The notes under the pieces: generated by a model
What the model saw: the letters and a program-made list of their open reading frames with translations, nothing else
Databases searched by the model: none
Told to the model about the DNA's origin: nothing
In this document: positions 22,341-33,303 of the stretch, one piece after another
Numbering within the stretch: position 1 is the stretch's first letter
Layout of the letters: every line of letters starts with the position of its first letter
Translations under genes and position numbers: made by a program
Origin: Dipteris shenzhenensis
Lineage: Eukaryota; Polypodiophyta; Polypodiopsida; Gleicheniales
DNA: 64,000 bases
Strand: one strand, 5' to 3'
NCBI GenBank assembly: GCA_047967505.1
Contig: CM106538.1

Positions 22341-24900
22341 ATGAATTGATATAATTCCATGTGGCACCGAGTCTCTTAAACTCACCATTACTAGTGGTAA
22401 TCATGAGAGCTACAACAAGTGGGTTTCGGTTGAGGAGTCACATGGGATGTTGGAACTACCAGTAAATCATCAAGAAAACAACGAGTCGTTAGCTCATGCA
22501 ATGCTTCACCTTGCTTTATCTCTATGCTACCTACTCCTCACCTTCGTCCTCATAAACTCCGCTACCACATTATCTTTGTTCTTGTTGCCTTCCCAATTCC
22601 TATCAAAGCCATGGCTTCTTCTACGTCTAGTAGAGAAGAGAGACCTTAAAAACACCAAAGGGTGGTTTTGCAATTGCAAGGACCATTCTCAATTGAGCGC
22701 GTGGTGACAATAGTGAAGATGCTTAAGCACAACAAGTTGTTGGACATGGTAAACCTACCATGGACTAATATGTGGAGCCTCGAGGTGGCACATGAGATTG
22801 TCAACTCCTATGAAGCTGACATTAGCATTTAGGGCCACATGGTCCACTTGGATAAGTGGCTATACAAAGAAATCTTCATGCTAGTATCGATGCCGATCGG
22901 CCATTTTAAGGAGTAGTAGTAGGCAACCACGGCCCACTGTGATAGGCAGTGTGAAGATCGCACCTTTCATCAATCATAGGGGTGCCTTATCAGCAAGGCA
23001 AAAGATGCTAATGCACAACCCTTCTTTAGGTTCCCGACAGATTACAGTGGACTAAAGAAGAGACTTGGGCGTATCCCAAGGATGTTTGTGGCAAGAGTTG
23101 TGGCGGCATATGATGACAAGGTGCATATAGACTCGTTGGAAATGTTAATAAACACCTACAAACAACTTAAGAGTGATTTTATGGCCCATGAAGCTCATTG
23201 TAAGCTTGGGCCACAATTATGCATGATCCCTCATAGGCTCGAATTAGGAGCAGTGGTATGGCGCCCCTTGACTCGAAGGTCCAACCCCAAGGTTGGTGCT
23301 CACTGGCACAAGGAGTGGGTTGGGTGAGTCTTCAATAGTGACGAAAGAGAGGAGGTGATGGAGAAGCAGATGGTTTGAGTACAACAACAGAGCATGCTGT
23401 ACAATGTAGGAATCAGAGGTGATCATTGTTGAATATTACTGAGGGCCTCCATTCCCTCTAGTACCTAGTTTCATTCCAAAAACTCGTTCCACCAATGCCC
23501 ATCTCCATAAATAGACCTTCACTCCTATCATGGAGTCCTCCACTACTATGGTAACCTGTTCTCTAGATGCTGACTCCAAAACAAGCTACTCTCAGTGTTT
23601 CTTCCCCCGAAACCCCCGACACTCAGTCCTTTTTACTCCATACTCAAACTTTGCTAGAAAACTAGGAAAGCATAGGAGGAGAGAAAGGTGACACCTCCAC
23701 TATCGCTAAGGTGGTGAGATGGAAATTGACACCATGGATGTAGGGAAACAAATACAAAGGTCCAAGAGGAGTCTTCGAGGGGAACCACAAAGAAGCAACC
23801 CTGCCCCTAAGTTGAACACAACATAAATAAGTCCAAAGAGACTGCCTAAGACATGGAGGGAGTGCCACCAATAAGTTAGATCTTGTTGCTGAGAGAATGG
23901 AAGAGGAGGAATCCATGTTTGAGTCTAGCATAGAGTCCATTGAGGACAAGGCACCCACCAGCTTAGAGGAAGCCATAGCTAAGATATAGAGAATAGTAGC
24001 TAAAGCGGCGATAAAGGTCTAGACCACTGCATACTTCCGACATTCTGGGCTCAGATACATGAACTGTGCCTCCAATAAAAGTAGAGATAGTGATGGCCGG
24101 GGTTGACCATACAATCAATAAACCTCGATATGAAGTCATGGACTCTCAGGCCCCAAACTCTGACAATCAACCACATGGGATAATGCCTTAGAGGTCCCAG
24201 CTTAGACAGATGCTCTAGAGAAGCAAGAAGCTGCCAAAGGGAAAGGAAAGGTCCTAGAAGAGAAAGAAAATCAACAGTAGACTTGGCGATTCTAACTACT
24301 TTCCCAAATCTAGTCTAGAACATACATCGCTTTCCTCCTCCTCAAATAGTTTTACCAGGTGAGGGAATTAATCCCCTCTTTTATTCTAAGGACTTGTTGA
24401 TTCCAGGGGCAATGGCAGGTACTTAGCGATAGCTCAAGGATTCAGTGATGGAGGTAGCTCAGACCATATAGCATGTGGTTGACATATGGATCCCTCCTCA
24501 AGCTCTCTTTTTTACAAATGCCAAGAACGTGCACGGTACATCGGAGAGCTAAGAAATTGGTACGACAAAACTATCAAGCTCTTGATAGGTAGGAAAAAGG
24601 TGACTAACAATAAGCTCGCTCAACTATAAACCATGCATGAGCAGCTCTAGGCCGATCATGGCATGGTCTATGGGCAACCTCAATATAGCCCAAGAAACCG
24701 TAACCTCATAGAGAAAACTTATGGTGCACCAAGAAGCAAATTAAGGTACTAAATTGAACAGACTAAGTTGCAGTAGACCCAAGTGGAGAACGGAGTGCTA
24801 CAGGAAAGGGTGGCCAAGATAAGGCAAATTCAAGTCCCCCTGCAAGAGCTGGACCAACCTAAAGAGCACCCTATGGTGGAAAGACCCCAACAGCGAAGGG
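22341..24900 (+). other. Coding-like 3' region shared by two gypsy copies (second, longer copy)
   Basis: It begins with PCGTESLKLTIT as in the first copy, then HLALSLCYLLLTFVLINS (hydrophobic, from about 22,508) and KHNKLLDMVNLPWTNMWSLE near 22,720. An open stretch at 23,082-23,327 contains YKQLKSDFMAHEAHCKLGP and then RRSNPKVGAHWHKEW. Beyond about 23,880 come acidic and Gln-rich stretches (ERMEEEESMFESS; QTQVENGVLQERVAKIRQIQ near 24,775) that look coiled-coil. No standard retroelement domain fits. Similarity to the first copy ends near 23,900, so the later part could belong to something else. Confidence 0.5.
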
Positions 24901-27059
24901 GATTGGACAAGTCTTGGTGGCCAAGCACTAACACCAGAGTCGAGTAAAGAGCATGAGAGATAGTGCAAGTGCTACTACCACAATTCCTATTAGCAGCGGC
25001 AACAAGCTCTGTAAAGGGTGCCTCGCATTCGAGAGAAGAAGATTTAGCCTTTGAAGCTCAATCTACTATACAAACAAGGCTTCTATTGGATCATGTGTTG
25101 ATGCCAGCACACATACATCTTCCATCTGACTCGTGGATAGAGAGATACAACCTGCCCACTATCTTGATCAGCGAGAGGAGTTGCATTTTGAGGTTGCAGT
25201 AGATACTTACGACGAGTATACTTGGGTAATCATAGAATGGATTCCGGTTCTGAAAGGAGCAACTTCCCCTCCATCTTTGTTCTTTACAAAGAAGAACGGG
25301 TAGATATGTATGCCCACGCAATATGGTTCTAGCATATTTCTTAATCTCTCTCAGTATGTGTAGTCTTTGGGCTTTCAACATGCATCTCTAAGGTGTCATA
25401 ATCCCTTCTACTACTTTGGAAAAATTATTGTTTGTATAACACTTTGTGTGAGCAATACTCCACCCACTAGGTAGCAGTTGCCTTACGTTTTGAGCATAAG
25501 AAGCTTCATTTTCTTGAATCAAAACGTTCGATATCAATCGGCTCTTTGTATGGAGTCTACAGAAATGGTGCAATATAGCCACACACCACTATCTTAGTTA
25601 GCTTTTGGGCATGTATAACAATTGTGAGCAATGCCATCCTAGTTGTTGGTGTTGGTCTCCCCTAGTCTTGCTACACCAAATTTTCAACTAGTAGAAGTAG
25701 CCTTCATAGTGACACTAGTTGCAATCTAGTAGTGTGCATCTTGCTTTCATATTTGCAAGAAAGAAGAAGAAGAAGAAATAAAGTAGGTGGTGCATAGATT
25801 GATTCAGCAAGGGGTTTCTTCCAAAAAAAAAAGGTTGTTGGCTTTGTTTTCAAATTTTCAGGTTGTGGCGCCAAAAGATTATGTTCCACAAATGTTCCTC
25901 TCTTATCTTTTGGTATTCTTTATCACAAGGTAGTTTCTCCACTAAATGTGCTACTTGCTCTATTCCATACTACTCTTGCTTGTACGATTTTGCTCCCTCA
26001 AGGTGCAAGTCCACTACGAGGACGACCATATTGGCCATAGTTCGGTGTTTATGAGGCACTTAAGGGTGCGAACTCAAGTCAAAGAGGCTCTTACGTTATC
26101 CTTCCTTTGTCACACAAATTGCTAGCTAAACAACTTACACATGTAGTTCTATTTATGATTTTATATCAAAACAAACCAAGAATTGTAGTTACGATTTTAT
26201 ATCAACCAATAACTATGGGTAAAATGCACTGCATAAATGTACACGATTCCCTATCATTTTAAGCATAATTATACAATAGACATGAAGCCTTGTGGAAATA
26301 TCTAGAATTGATGAACAAAGGAACAATGGTGGTCATCATAAGCATACCTCCAAGTGGTAGTGGGTGAGCAATTATAATATCATAAGCATATGTGGGACAT
26401 TGTCTTCATGCATTTAACATGACTATGTCCCCCCATGATGTTGACACTCCACATGATGAATGCCTTGAAAGAATTGCCAACAAGGGATTAGATTAAGTTC
26501 CCCCTTGCTTGTAGATATCGTGGTAGTCTCATGAAAAGTAAATCGAAGGCTACACATTGAGAATTGAATCCAATTCCATTAATTTAAACATTTGGCTATA
26601 TATTAGGGGGGTCATGGTCTTATCATGGTCCTAAAGTTGGGTTGATATAATGGAACATAGGGCATTGAACATTAATTTAGTTATCTTATTAAAAGAAACC
26701 AACATTCATACCACTTTGGACTTTAAATATAAGAAGTAATTCAATAACATCCATAAATTAGGTGGGAATATACATTTCTACTTTGCATTGAATGCACTTG
26801 AGATGCGACAAGGAGGACATCATGTGAATAATAGTGTCTATAAGTTTGACTCATCTTAACTCATCCAACATACTTAAAGAATGTCCACGTAGAAGTGGAG
26901 TATCTTTGCAAAAGTTTGGGAAGCGATTTCATTATTTTAGAGAATGAGGGAGGTGGAATGGTGGTGGGCAAGGGTTGAGAAAAGGCGGTGAGAGAGGGTC
27001 CATGGAGTTGAAGCTTTTGCAGGGGGGAAGGTGGTGAGCTTGACAAGGCACATGAGGGG
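24901..27059. other. Unassigned sequence
   Basis: No protein similarity was recognised on either strand. Short frames and a poly-A stretch (25,819-25,831) are present. It is probably decayed retroelement and intergenic DNA. Confidence 0.4.
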
Positions 27060-27980
27060 GGAATTTTGAAAGTGGGTTGGGTTTTGGGGCAGAGAGAGAG
27101 AGAGAGGGGTGTCAGGGCGCGGTCGGAGAGGGGTCACCACCAAAGCCTTTGGGCCCAAGAAAAATCCAACATTCAATTAAATCAAAAGTGCCTCACAGGC
27201 AGGTGGCGGTCATTATTGGCTGCCTTTCACGTCACGGGAGCGCTCCATCTAATAATTATTTACCTCATTTTTCACCCACAATTTCCCGGAAAAAGGGTGA
27301 AAAAATAAATAGCCTGCCACACCTGAGAAGAATTCTTGCATCGGGAAATAGTATCAAGCAGTAGAGACCCACTTGCAGAACAAGCAGCTCCAGTACTACA
27401 GCCTTTCCCACTTCCACATTTTGCATAGCTGCTCCCCGTTTTCGGGATCATCAGGTTCTCTCGCATCTTGTTCGTTGTTTCTCTTGCTTTAGTCAGAGAG
27501 CGAGCTCAGCATTTCCAACGGCTCGCTTGGTCCGCCGAAATCTCCGTCAGCCGAATTGCTCTGCAGCGAGGGAGTAGTTAGAGGCAACCTATTTTCTCAG
27601 TCGCTGAAGAAGTCCACCACCTTACAAACGCAGTCAAATATCCTAAGCGAAAGGTCGCTTCAGATCGCACAGATCAGGGGTAACGTTTTTATGATCAACT
27701 TCGCAGACAGTCTCCCGCCAGCTGGCGCACTCTTACCACCCACATTGGCCAATACTGTCAATTGCTGGTCAGCTGGAAGGAAGATACCGGCTGAACATGT
27801 TGGGAGGGTCGGCAGCCACGTCGGAGAGCATTGTACATGATGAGCAGCAAGGCATTTCTATGTAATTTATGGGTCAAAGGAACAGTTTCACAGAATCACG
27901 CGCAAAGAGTTGTATCTAAGGTGGGCTACCTGTACTTATCTCTTTTATTTAGGCTGCGAGAACGACCGGTTTTGGTCCAT
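27060..27980 (+). promoter_or_regulatory. Candidate promoter and 5' leader (possibly of SPK1)
   Basis: This stretch is richer in GC and CpG than its surroundings. It contains a TATA-like AAAAATAAATAG near 27,299-27,310, followed by non-repetitive sequence without retroelement motifs. An AAG|GTGGGC possible donor lies near 27,918. SPK1 begins about 9.8 kb downstream with an acceptor before its ATG, so a leader exon here would fit. Several short upstream frames, including one of 94 codons, argue for caution. Nothing ties the two together except position and strand. Confidence 0.22.
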
Positions 27981-28147
27981 CAACTGTGAAACTTTTTTAT
28001 AAGGAGAGATGAAGAAGTTTGTGCAGAAATTCAACAATAGAAAAGAAGATAGCGATTTTTTTTTGGAAACCCTAATAACCTGCTAAGCGCCAGCGATTCG
28101 AGCTGCTGGTAATCGTGCAATTTTTAAAACTTTAAGCACGTGGGGAT

Positions 28148-28151
<4 letters not shown>

Positions 28152-28203
<52 letters not shown>
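28152..28203. repeat. (GA)n microsatellite
   Basis: A pure GA dinucleotide run of about 26 units. Confidence 0.98.
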
Positions 28204-28205
<2 letters not shown>

Positions 28206-29010
28206 CTAAATGACCACGGGACAATTAAATATCAATAATACATCTAGTCCATTAGAGGAGTGTTTAGAGCATCTCCTCGGACAAAAATTTACCAAATGAT
28301 GATGTAGCAAATGGCATGTGTCTACACTCACCTCAGGTACAGTCTGATATTTGTCCTTACATCCATTGTATTGATAGTCATCTGTTATAGTCTGAGAGTC
28401 TTAACTGTGTCGTGTCATCTGAATTCCATGTGAAAGCTTCCCTCCTTGGGGGTTTACTCACTTCCCCTCTTTTCTCGTCTCCAACACGTTGGTGAGTCTA
28501 TTGATATCTTCTTCCTCAATCAAACTTGGAGAGAAGCTTCAGCTGTCTAAATCTTTGTACCCTTAAACGTTTTGGCTGGTTATATAGAAGCTGGATTTTC
28601 CCTTTCACATCTTGAATCACAACTCCTTGTCTTTAACTGCCTTTTGCAGCTTCCAATTGATGGGGTGGTAGAAGCTTTGGCAATTCTTGAAGAATTTCCA
28701 AAAATTCGATATACCATTGGTGGATCGGCAAATCCTGAACTCAACCTCGAACGAATCATCTTTTTGTTTTTTTGGCTCTCCATTCTCCTTTTGGACCCTC
28801 CCATCAACTTTACTATCAAATTCTTTTTCAGTTATTTATTGCACATGCCTAGCTTGTGATGTGAGCAATTGGCAAAAAAGCTGTCCACACATGTATTACA
28901 TGGCAAACCATATCCTCTCTTTTTGTATTCCCTAGTTGACAATCCTAGATTCTAATCTCTTGGAGAGTACGTGCAAGGCACAATCTCTTTGAGTGGGACT
29001 GTGTCACATT
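28204..29010. other. Unassigned sequence
   Basis: No motif was recognised. Overlapping short frames near 28,570-28,860 on both strands are unsupported. Confidence 0.4.
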
Positions 29011-29675
29011 GTTGGAGAATAGGAGGGAATGAATCACTCAAACCTCCACCCAAGATCTCTCCAACTCTTCCTCACACTCAACTCAGATAGATGATCACAG
29101 ATGCAATAAACACTCACTCAGAGATAACTTAAACGGAGAGAGAGAAAGAGTATATTCATCCACTAGAAGGTGGGCAGAAACTGGCTCCAAGGGAGCAATA
29201 CAAAACTCAGCGAAGTGCTGGAGAAAACTGATGGAACTCTCTCTCTCACAAACTGAACCAGCTCTGAGTGCACAGCACAGCCTTGGAAGGAGGCTTTCAG
29301 TCTTGCACTGGATGCTGGAATGACTGAAGGAGTGGGCCTTTTATAGGCACTGCCCAGGCCCTTTGGGTTGACCGACCAGCAGGGTCGGTACCCTGTCTGG
29401 TGGCCGACCAGATGGCCCTGGAAATCCGACCAGGGTTGGCCCTGGTTGGGCCGACTTGGCCTGCCACAGGCCCCTATATAAGGGTGCCCTGTGCAGCCAG
29501 TCTATGCAGCTGTAGGCACCTCCAAGGGAGGCCCAAGGCCCCCTATTTCTCTGCTGTTGCAGGCAGCAACCAGCCCGAGTGCTGAGTTTCTCTCTTTCCC
29601 AGCCCTCCTACCTCTCACTGCCCCTTGTCCCCTCAAATCGGGGGCTCACAGGTGGGCACAGTGAGTTTCTAACAC
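29011..29675 (+). mobile_element. LTR-like segment, possible solo LTR
   Basis: It starts TGTTGGAGAA and ends TTTCTAACA, with TG..CA ends and short inverted termini. It carries a TATA box (CCTATATAAGG near 29,472) behind a GC-rich stretch of repeated GGCCGACCAG-type words. Similar words precede the TATA boxes near 38,500 and 41,325, so this may be a relative of that LTR family. No primer-binding site follows, and no target duplication was found. Confidence 0.45.
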
Positions 29676-30500
29676 AAATGCCTTCCAATAATCCACAAAG
29701 CAGCAATATACCTCTGGGACCATGTTGGAGATTAAGGCCATGGATCACGTGGATGCCATGGGCGAAGTTAATGCTACAAATCCTATGCTGCAAGGTGCTT
29801 AGGGATGTTGAGGCACCATCTCCTATCACTGGCACTGGTCACGGCAGAAAATTGTACTCCTTTGCACATTGAAATAGTAATGACTGCCCTGGGATGCTGC
29901 ATGATTTGTTTGAAACTAACAATATGGCATGGATGGTGACTCCAAAATCAATTGTTTATGTTGACGATGGACCTTATCAACACTTGGAAGAAATTGAAGC
30001 TATCATGGAATATTTGACACAAATGTGTGTTCTTGGAAGATGCATAATTTGTAGAGCAGATTCTAAGAAGTCTATTTCCAGCTAATGAGAACATGAAGAT
30101 TGCAGTTATTGCTTGAGAGAGAGGAATCACATCAAACGTACTTATTGCTTCAGATCCAAGAAGCTACCATAAAAATGAAAACAAAGTCCAACAGCAAGGG
30201 TAAGCATTTTCATAGTTCACATCCCCATGGGTCAAATCCCTAGGGACAGGGCCTCAGAATAAAGGTAACAAATGCAAACCTAATGAGTAGTATTGTTAAA
30301 ACAACAATCAGAATTACCAGCACAAGCTAAAAGTGATATGCTATAACTATGCAAAAGTTCATATTGCAAGAGATTGCAGATCAAGCCCAAAACGCAACCA
30401 ACAAAATTTCAAGCTAAAGAAGCAATATGAGCATGCAACAGAGCTAGTGGAAAATACTCTAGCCTTGTAAGAGCAAGTTGTTACAAGAGCATGCATGGCA
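29676..30500 (+). pseudogene. Copia-type gag remnant
   Basis: Frames include MLHDLFETNNMAWMVTPKS and LEEIEAIMEYLTQM (29,895-30,030). A zinc-knuckle-like CYNYAKVHIARDC follows near 30,343, where the second Cys has become Tyr, and then a basic tail. This order (helical region, then knuckle) is that of a retroelement gag. Stops are frequent. Assignment to copia rather than another family is tentative. Confidence 0.4.
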
Positions 30501-30539
30501 GTTCAATTGTTTTCAGTAGTGACCATAGACATTAGTCAA

Positions 30540-30960
30540 ACCCAAAATGAGTTGCTAGAGAAAATAACTTTATAAGAAAGCACACCCTCCGCTCCTTGCT
30601 CTTTGGAAGTAGTTACATAATCCCATGGAATTGGGTGCCATTTGCTCAGCCATAAGAAATCTTTTGCAGGTCTATCAACTTCAGCAAGTCTCTTTTCTGA
30701 GAACGGCAATATTGAAGATGCATAAACAAGCAGGTCTATCAACTTCAGCAAGTCTCTTTTCTGAGAACGGCAATATTGAAGATGCATAAACAAGCATTAG
30801 AGAGAAAAAATGCTTGAGCGTAACAATCCTACCCAGAGTGGAAAGACGCTTACTCCTCCACTTGTGGAAATTGGCCCGAATTTTAGTAATGCTCCAATCT
30901 AGTCTTTGTTGCATAGTGATTCCAAACCCGATTGGGCATCCAAGGTATTGGCAAAACTGA
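30540..30960 (-). pseudogene. LINE reverse transcriptase C-terminal fragment
   Basis: The minus strand encodes YLGCPIGFGITMQQRLDWSI, RANFHKWRSKRLSTLGRIVT, VYASSILPFSEKRLAEVDRP and FLWLSKWHPIPWDYV. These are the blocks that follow the catalytic box in plant LINE proteins. They differ from the LINE at 5-10 kb, so this is another family. It is split by a 64-bp duplication. Confidence 0.8.
30666..30793. repeat. Perfect two-copy 64-bp tandem duplication
   Basis: Units 30,666-30,729 and 30,730-30,793 are identical. They lie in the LINE fragment and repeat the ILPFSEKRLAEVDRPA coding block. Confidence 0.96.
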
Positions 30961-31330
30961 CCCTTGAGTTCACTTGCTGGCGTATTAGTGAGTCCAAATG
31001 GAAGAACCAAGGACTCATAATGGCTAGATTGGTCTTATAGGCATCATTATCTAATATCCTCATCTGGTGATGGCTCATTCTCAATTCGGTCTTTGTGCAG
31101 TATTTAGCTCCGCAAAGCCAAGTAAGAGATCATTTATCCAAGCTAACATATATTTGTTCAATTCATTTAGACCCTTATAGTCTACAAGAAGTGATTAGAC
31201 GTCTCTCTTTCTTCTTAATCAGAAGCACTAGCGCATCGCACGGTTAATTACTAGGTCTCAACTGACCCTGTTAGAAGTAATCTTGAAGTTGCCGCACAAT
31301 TTAATCCTCCTCAATTGAAATAGTACTCTA
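30961..31330 (-). pseudogene. Ty3/gypsy reverse transcriptase fragment
   Basis: Minus-strand frames read QLRPSNSPCDALVLLIKKK across a shift, then LCGAKYCTKTELRMSHHQMR and DNDAYKTNL, matching the gypsy RT fingers and palm. The catalytic LDD box is not reached, because the frame runs into LINE sequence near 30,950. It is downstream of a gag on the same strand, so both probably belong to one element. Confidence 0.78.
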
Positions 31331-32229
31331 TGATTGCCTAAATTGAAGTTGCGAATTGGGTACAACTTACAAGGTGAATCTTATGGTCAATGTTTCGCTT
31401 GGGAGGTAGACCAAAGGGAATGCATACTCATATCTAATCCCTCAAATTAGTCGAGCCTTGGGTGAATCCTCACTCCAAGTACTAGGAAATTGAGCAAATC
31501 ACCTTAATGACTTGAGTATAAGTTTTGGTCCATTTATTGAATACTGAGGCGACGAGTAGTCCATCCACACATTGTGCATCCATCATCGAACCATCAAAGT
31601 AGGTAGTCATAGCCATGGCTGAAGTATCACCTTTAAAGATATCACCTTCAAAAGACTTAACTCTATTGCAGTTTTTTAAAACAACAGACTTATTTTCATC
31701 ATTATTACATGCAAGGATTGCTTCATATTTGTGTCAATCTGAATAAGGCGAAGCATTATTATTAAAAACATTTCGGGCTTCTTTAGTCATGCTAAAGTGT
31801 CACCCTTACCTAATTGCAATAACAAAAAAGTTTCCAAAGTAGAACAAGAATATTGTTTATTTTGAATACACGGACTCAAATCAATACGTGATGCCATTTT
31901 AACCATAGTCCCACGAATGAAGAGCCAAAAGCTTTCCATTATAATGAAAGTGAATTACATGATTCAAGTAGTCAATATCACGAGCAAAATTTCTACTCTA
32001 TTAAATCTCATAACATGGAAGGACAGCTCCTGTGAGTGTTCTACATCTTCACGTGAAGACTCAGAACCATCTCCTTCCAAGACTTTGAAGGTCCATGTGC
32101 CAGTTTGACAACGTAGGGTGTCTATTGGGAACCACAAGGATGGTTGTTGAGCTTTTGCTCAAAGAGAAGCATCAATGAGATGAACTGCATTATCAAAAAG
32201 AACATGAACTAGATGCTCATTAATTTGAC
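31331..32229 (-). pseudogene. Region between gypsy gag and RT (protease expected)
   Basis: The space fits a protease and linker, and minus-strand frames near 32,225-32,120 read HVLFDNAVHLIDASL, a possible eroded D-x-G-A protease start. Frames are broken and the call is mainly positional. Confidence 0.35.
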
Positions 32230-33303
32230 GCGCCGTGAGGATCAAAGCATGGGGTCCATACACATTAACATTGAAATGACAATGCTCAGAATTATGTGGA
32301 GATTACCTGAAGTCACAACACTAGACTCTTCTAAATGGACCACCACTTTGCTGTTGCCCTTACCATGATTCAAAGGGCATGCGTTTGAGAAGTGACTAGG
32401 CTTGTTGCACTTGAAGCAAAGTCCTTTCAACCTATGCTGGTGAATCAAGATGAGACTTTTTCTCAAGAGGTTTCGATAGCTGCCGATAGCTGCTTCAGGG
32501 AAATAGTCTTATGAAGCTGGTGTTGTTGGCTCGACGGTGCTTTGTGCGCCAAAGTAATGGCAAAGCGAACCACCCGATCAAGAGTCTCCAGCTTGTTTCT
32601 CCTAATCTCATTTTGGTAGTCCTGACGAAGACTATTGGTGAAGAAAATGTAAAGAGTCCGCTGGCTAAAACCTGAGAATTTCTGAACTCTTGAATAAAGG
32701 AATCCAAGCCTCAAGGGCTTCCCACCCTTATTTAGGATTTGGGCTTTTGGAATCGTCTAATTAATCCGGCTCCAGAAGGAACTCTTTATGACTACCTCAC
32801 AAAGTCTTGGTATGGAGGTCTTTTCTTCGAGGTCATGCCACCACGAAAAGGCCTTTCCTTGGAGATACATCTGCACAAGGATAGCCCCAACATGGTCGTG
32901 ATAATTTGTTATGGCAAACTCTATTCTTTCCTTTGTTCTTTTGCTTACAAACTCTCTTCTTTCCTTTGTTCTAAAAAAAAATTAATTTGCAAGATTGGAG
33001 ATATTCTAGTCTCATGAAGATATATAATTTGTTATGGCAAAGTGCACCTCCCACCTATCAAGAGTGTGCATAATCAGGTGCATCCTCCTTCTCCCTTGTA
33101 TAGATTTCAAGAGAAAAGGATGCATTCCACTGTGTATACGCTGGGATTATGGGCTATGCTGCAACAAGCGAACTTGTTGGTGCTTTGTTTGCATTCGTTT
33201 GAATAGGTTATGTAGCTTCTGAGCATCTATCTGGACACTCTGCACATTTGCTGGTGCAGGCGGTCCAGGAGCACCAAAGGGCTGAGCTCCCTCACCAGGA
33301 TTC
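32230..33303 (-). pseudogene. Ty3/gypsy gag remnant with zinc knuckle
   Basis: An ATG at 33,303 (minus) begins MNPGEGAQPFGAPGPPAPAN. It is followed by VGAILVQMYLQGKAFSWWHD near 32,890, RTLYIFFTNSLRQDYQNEIR near 32,650 and the knuckle LCFKCNKPSHFSNACP near 32,410. This matches a plant gypsy gag: a proline-rich start, a retrotransposon gag domain and a CCHC knuckle. Two or more frameshifts are present. Confidence 0.82.

Noticed and set aside
29400-29872. Overlapping + strand frames of 61-97 codons
   Set aside because: They lie across the LTR-like segment and its edge, with low-complexity Gly/Pro/Ser content.
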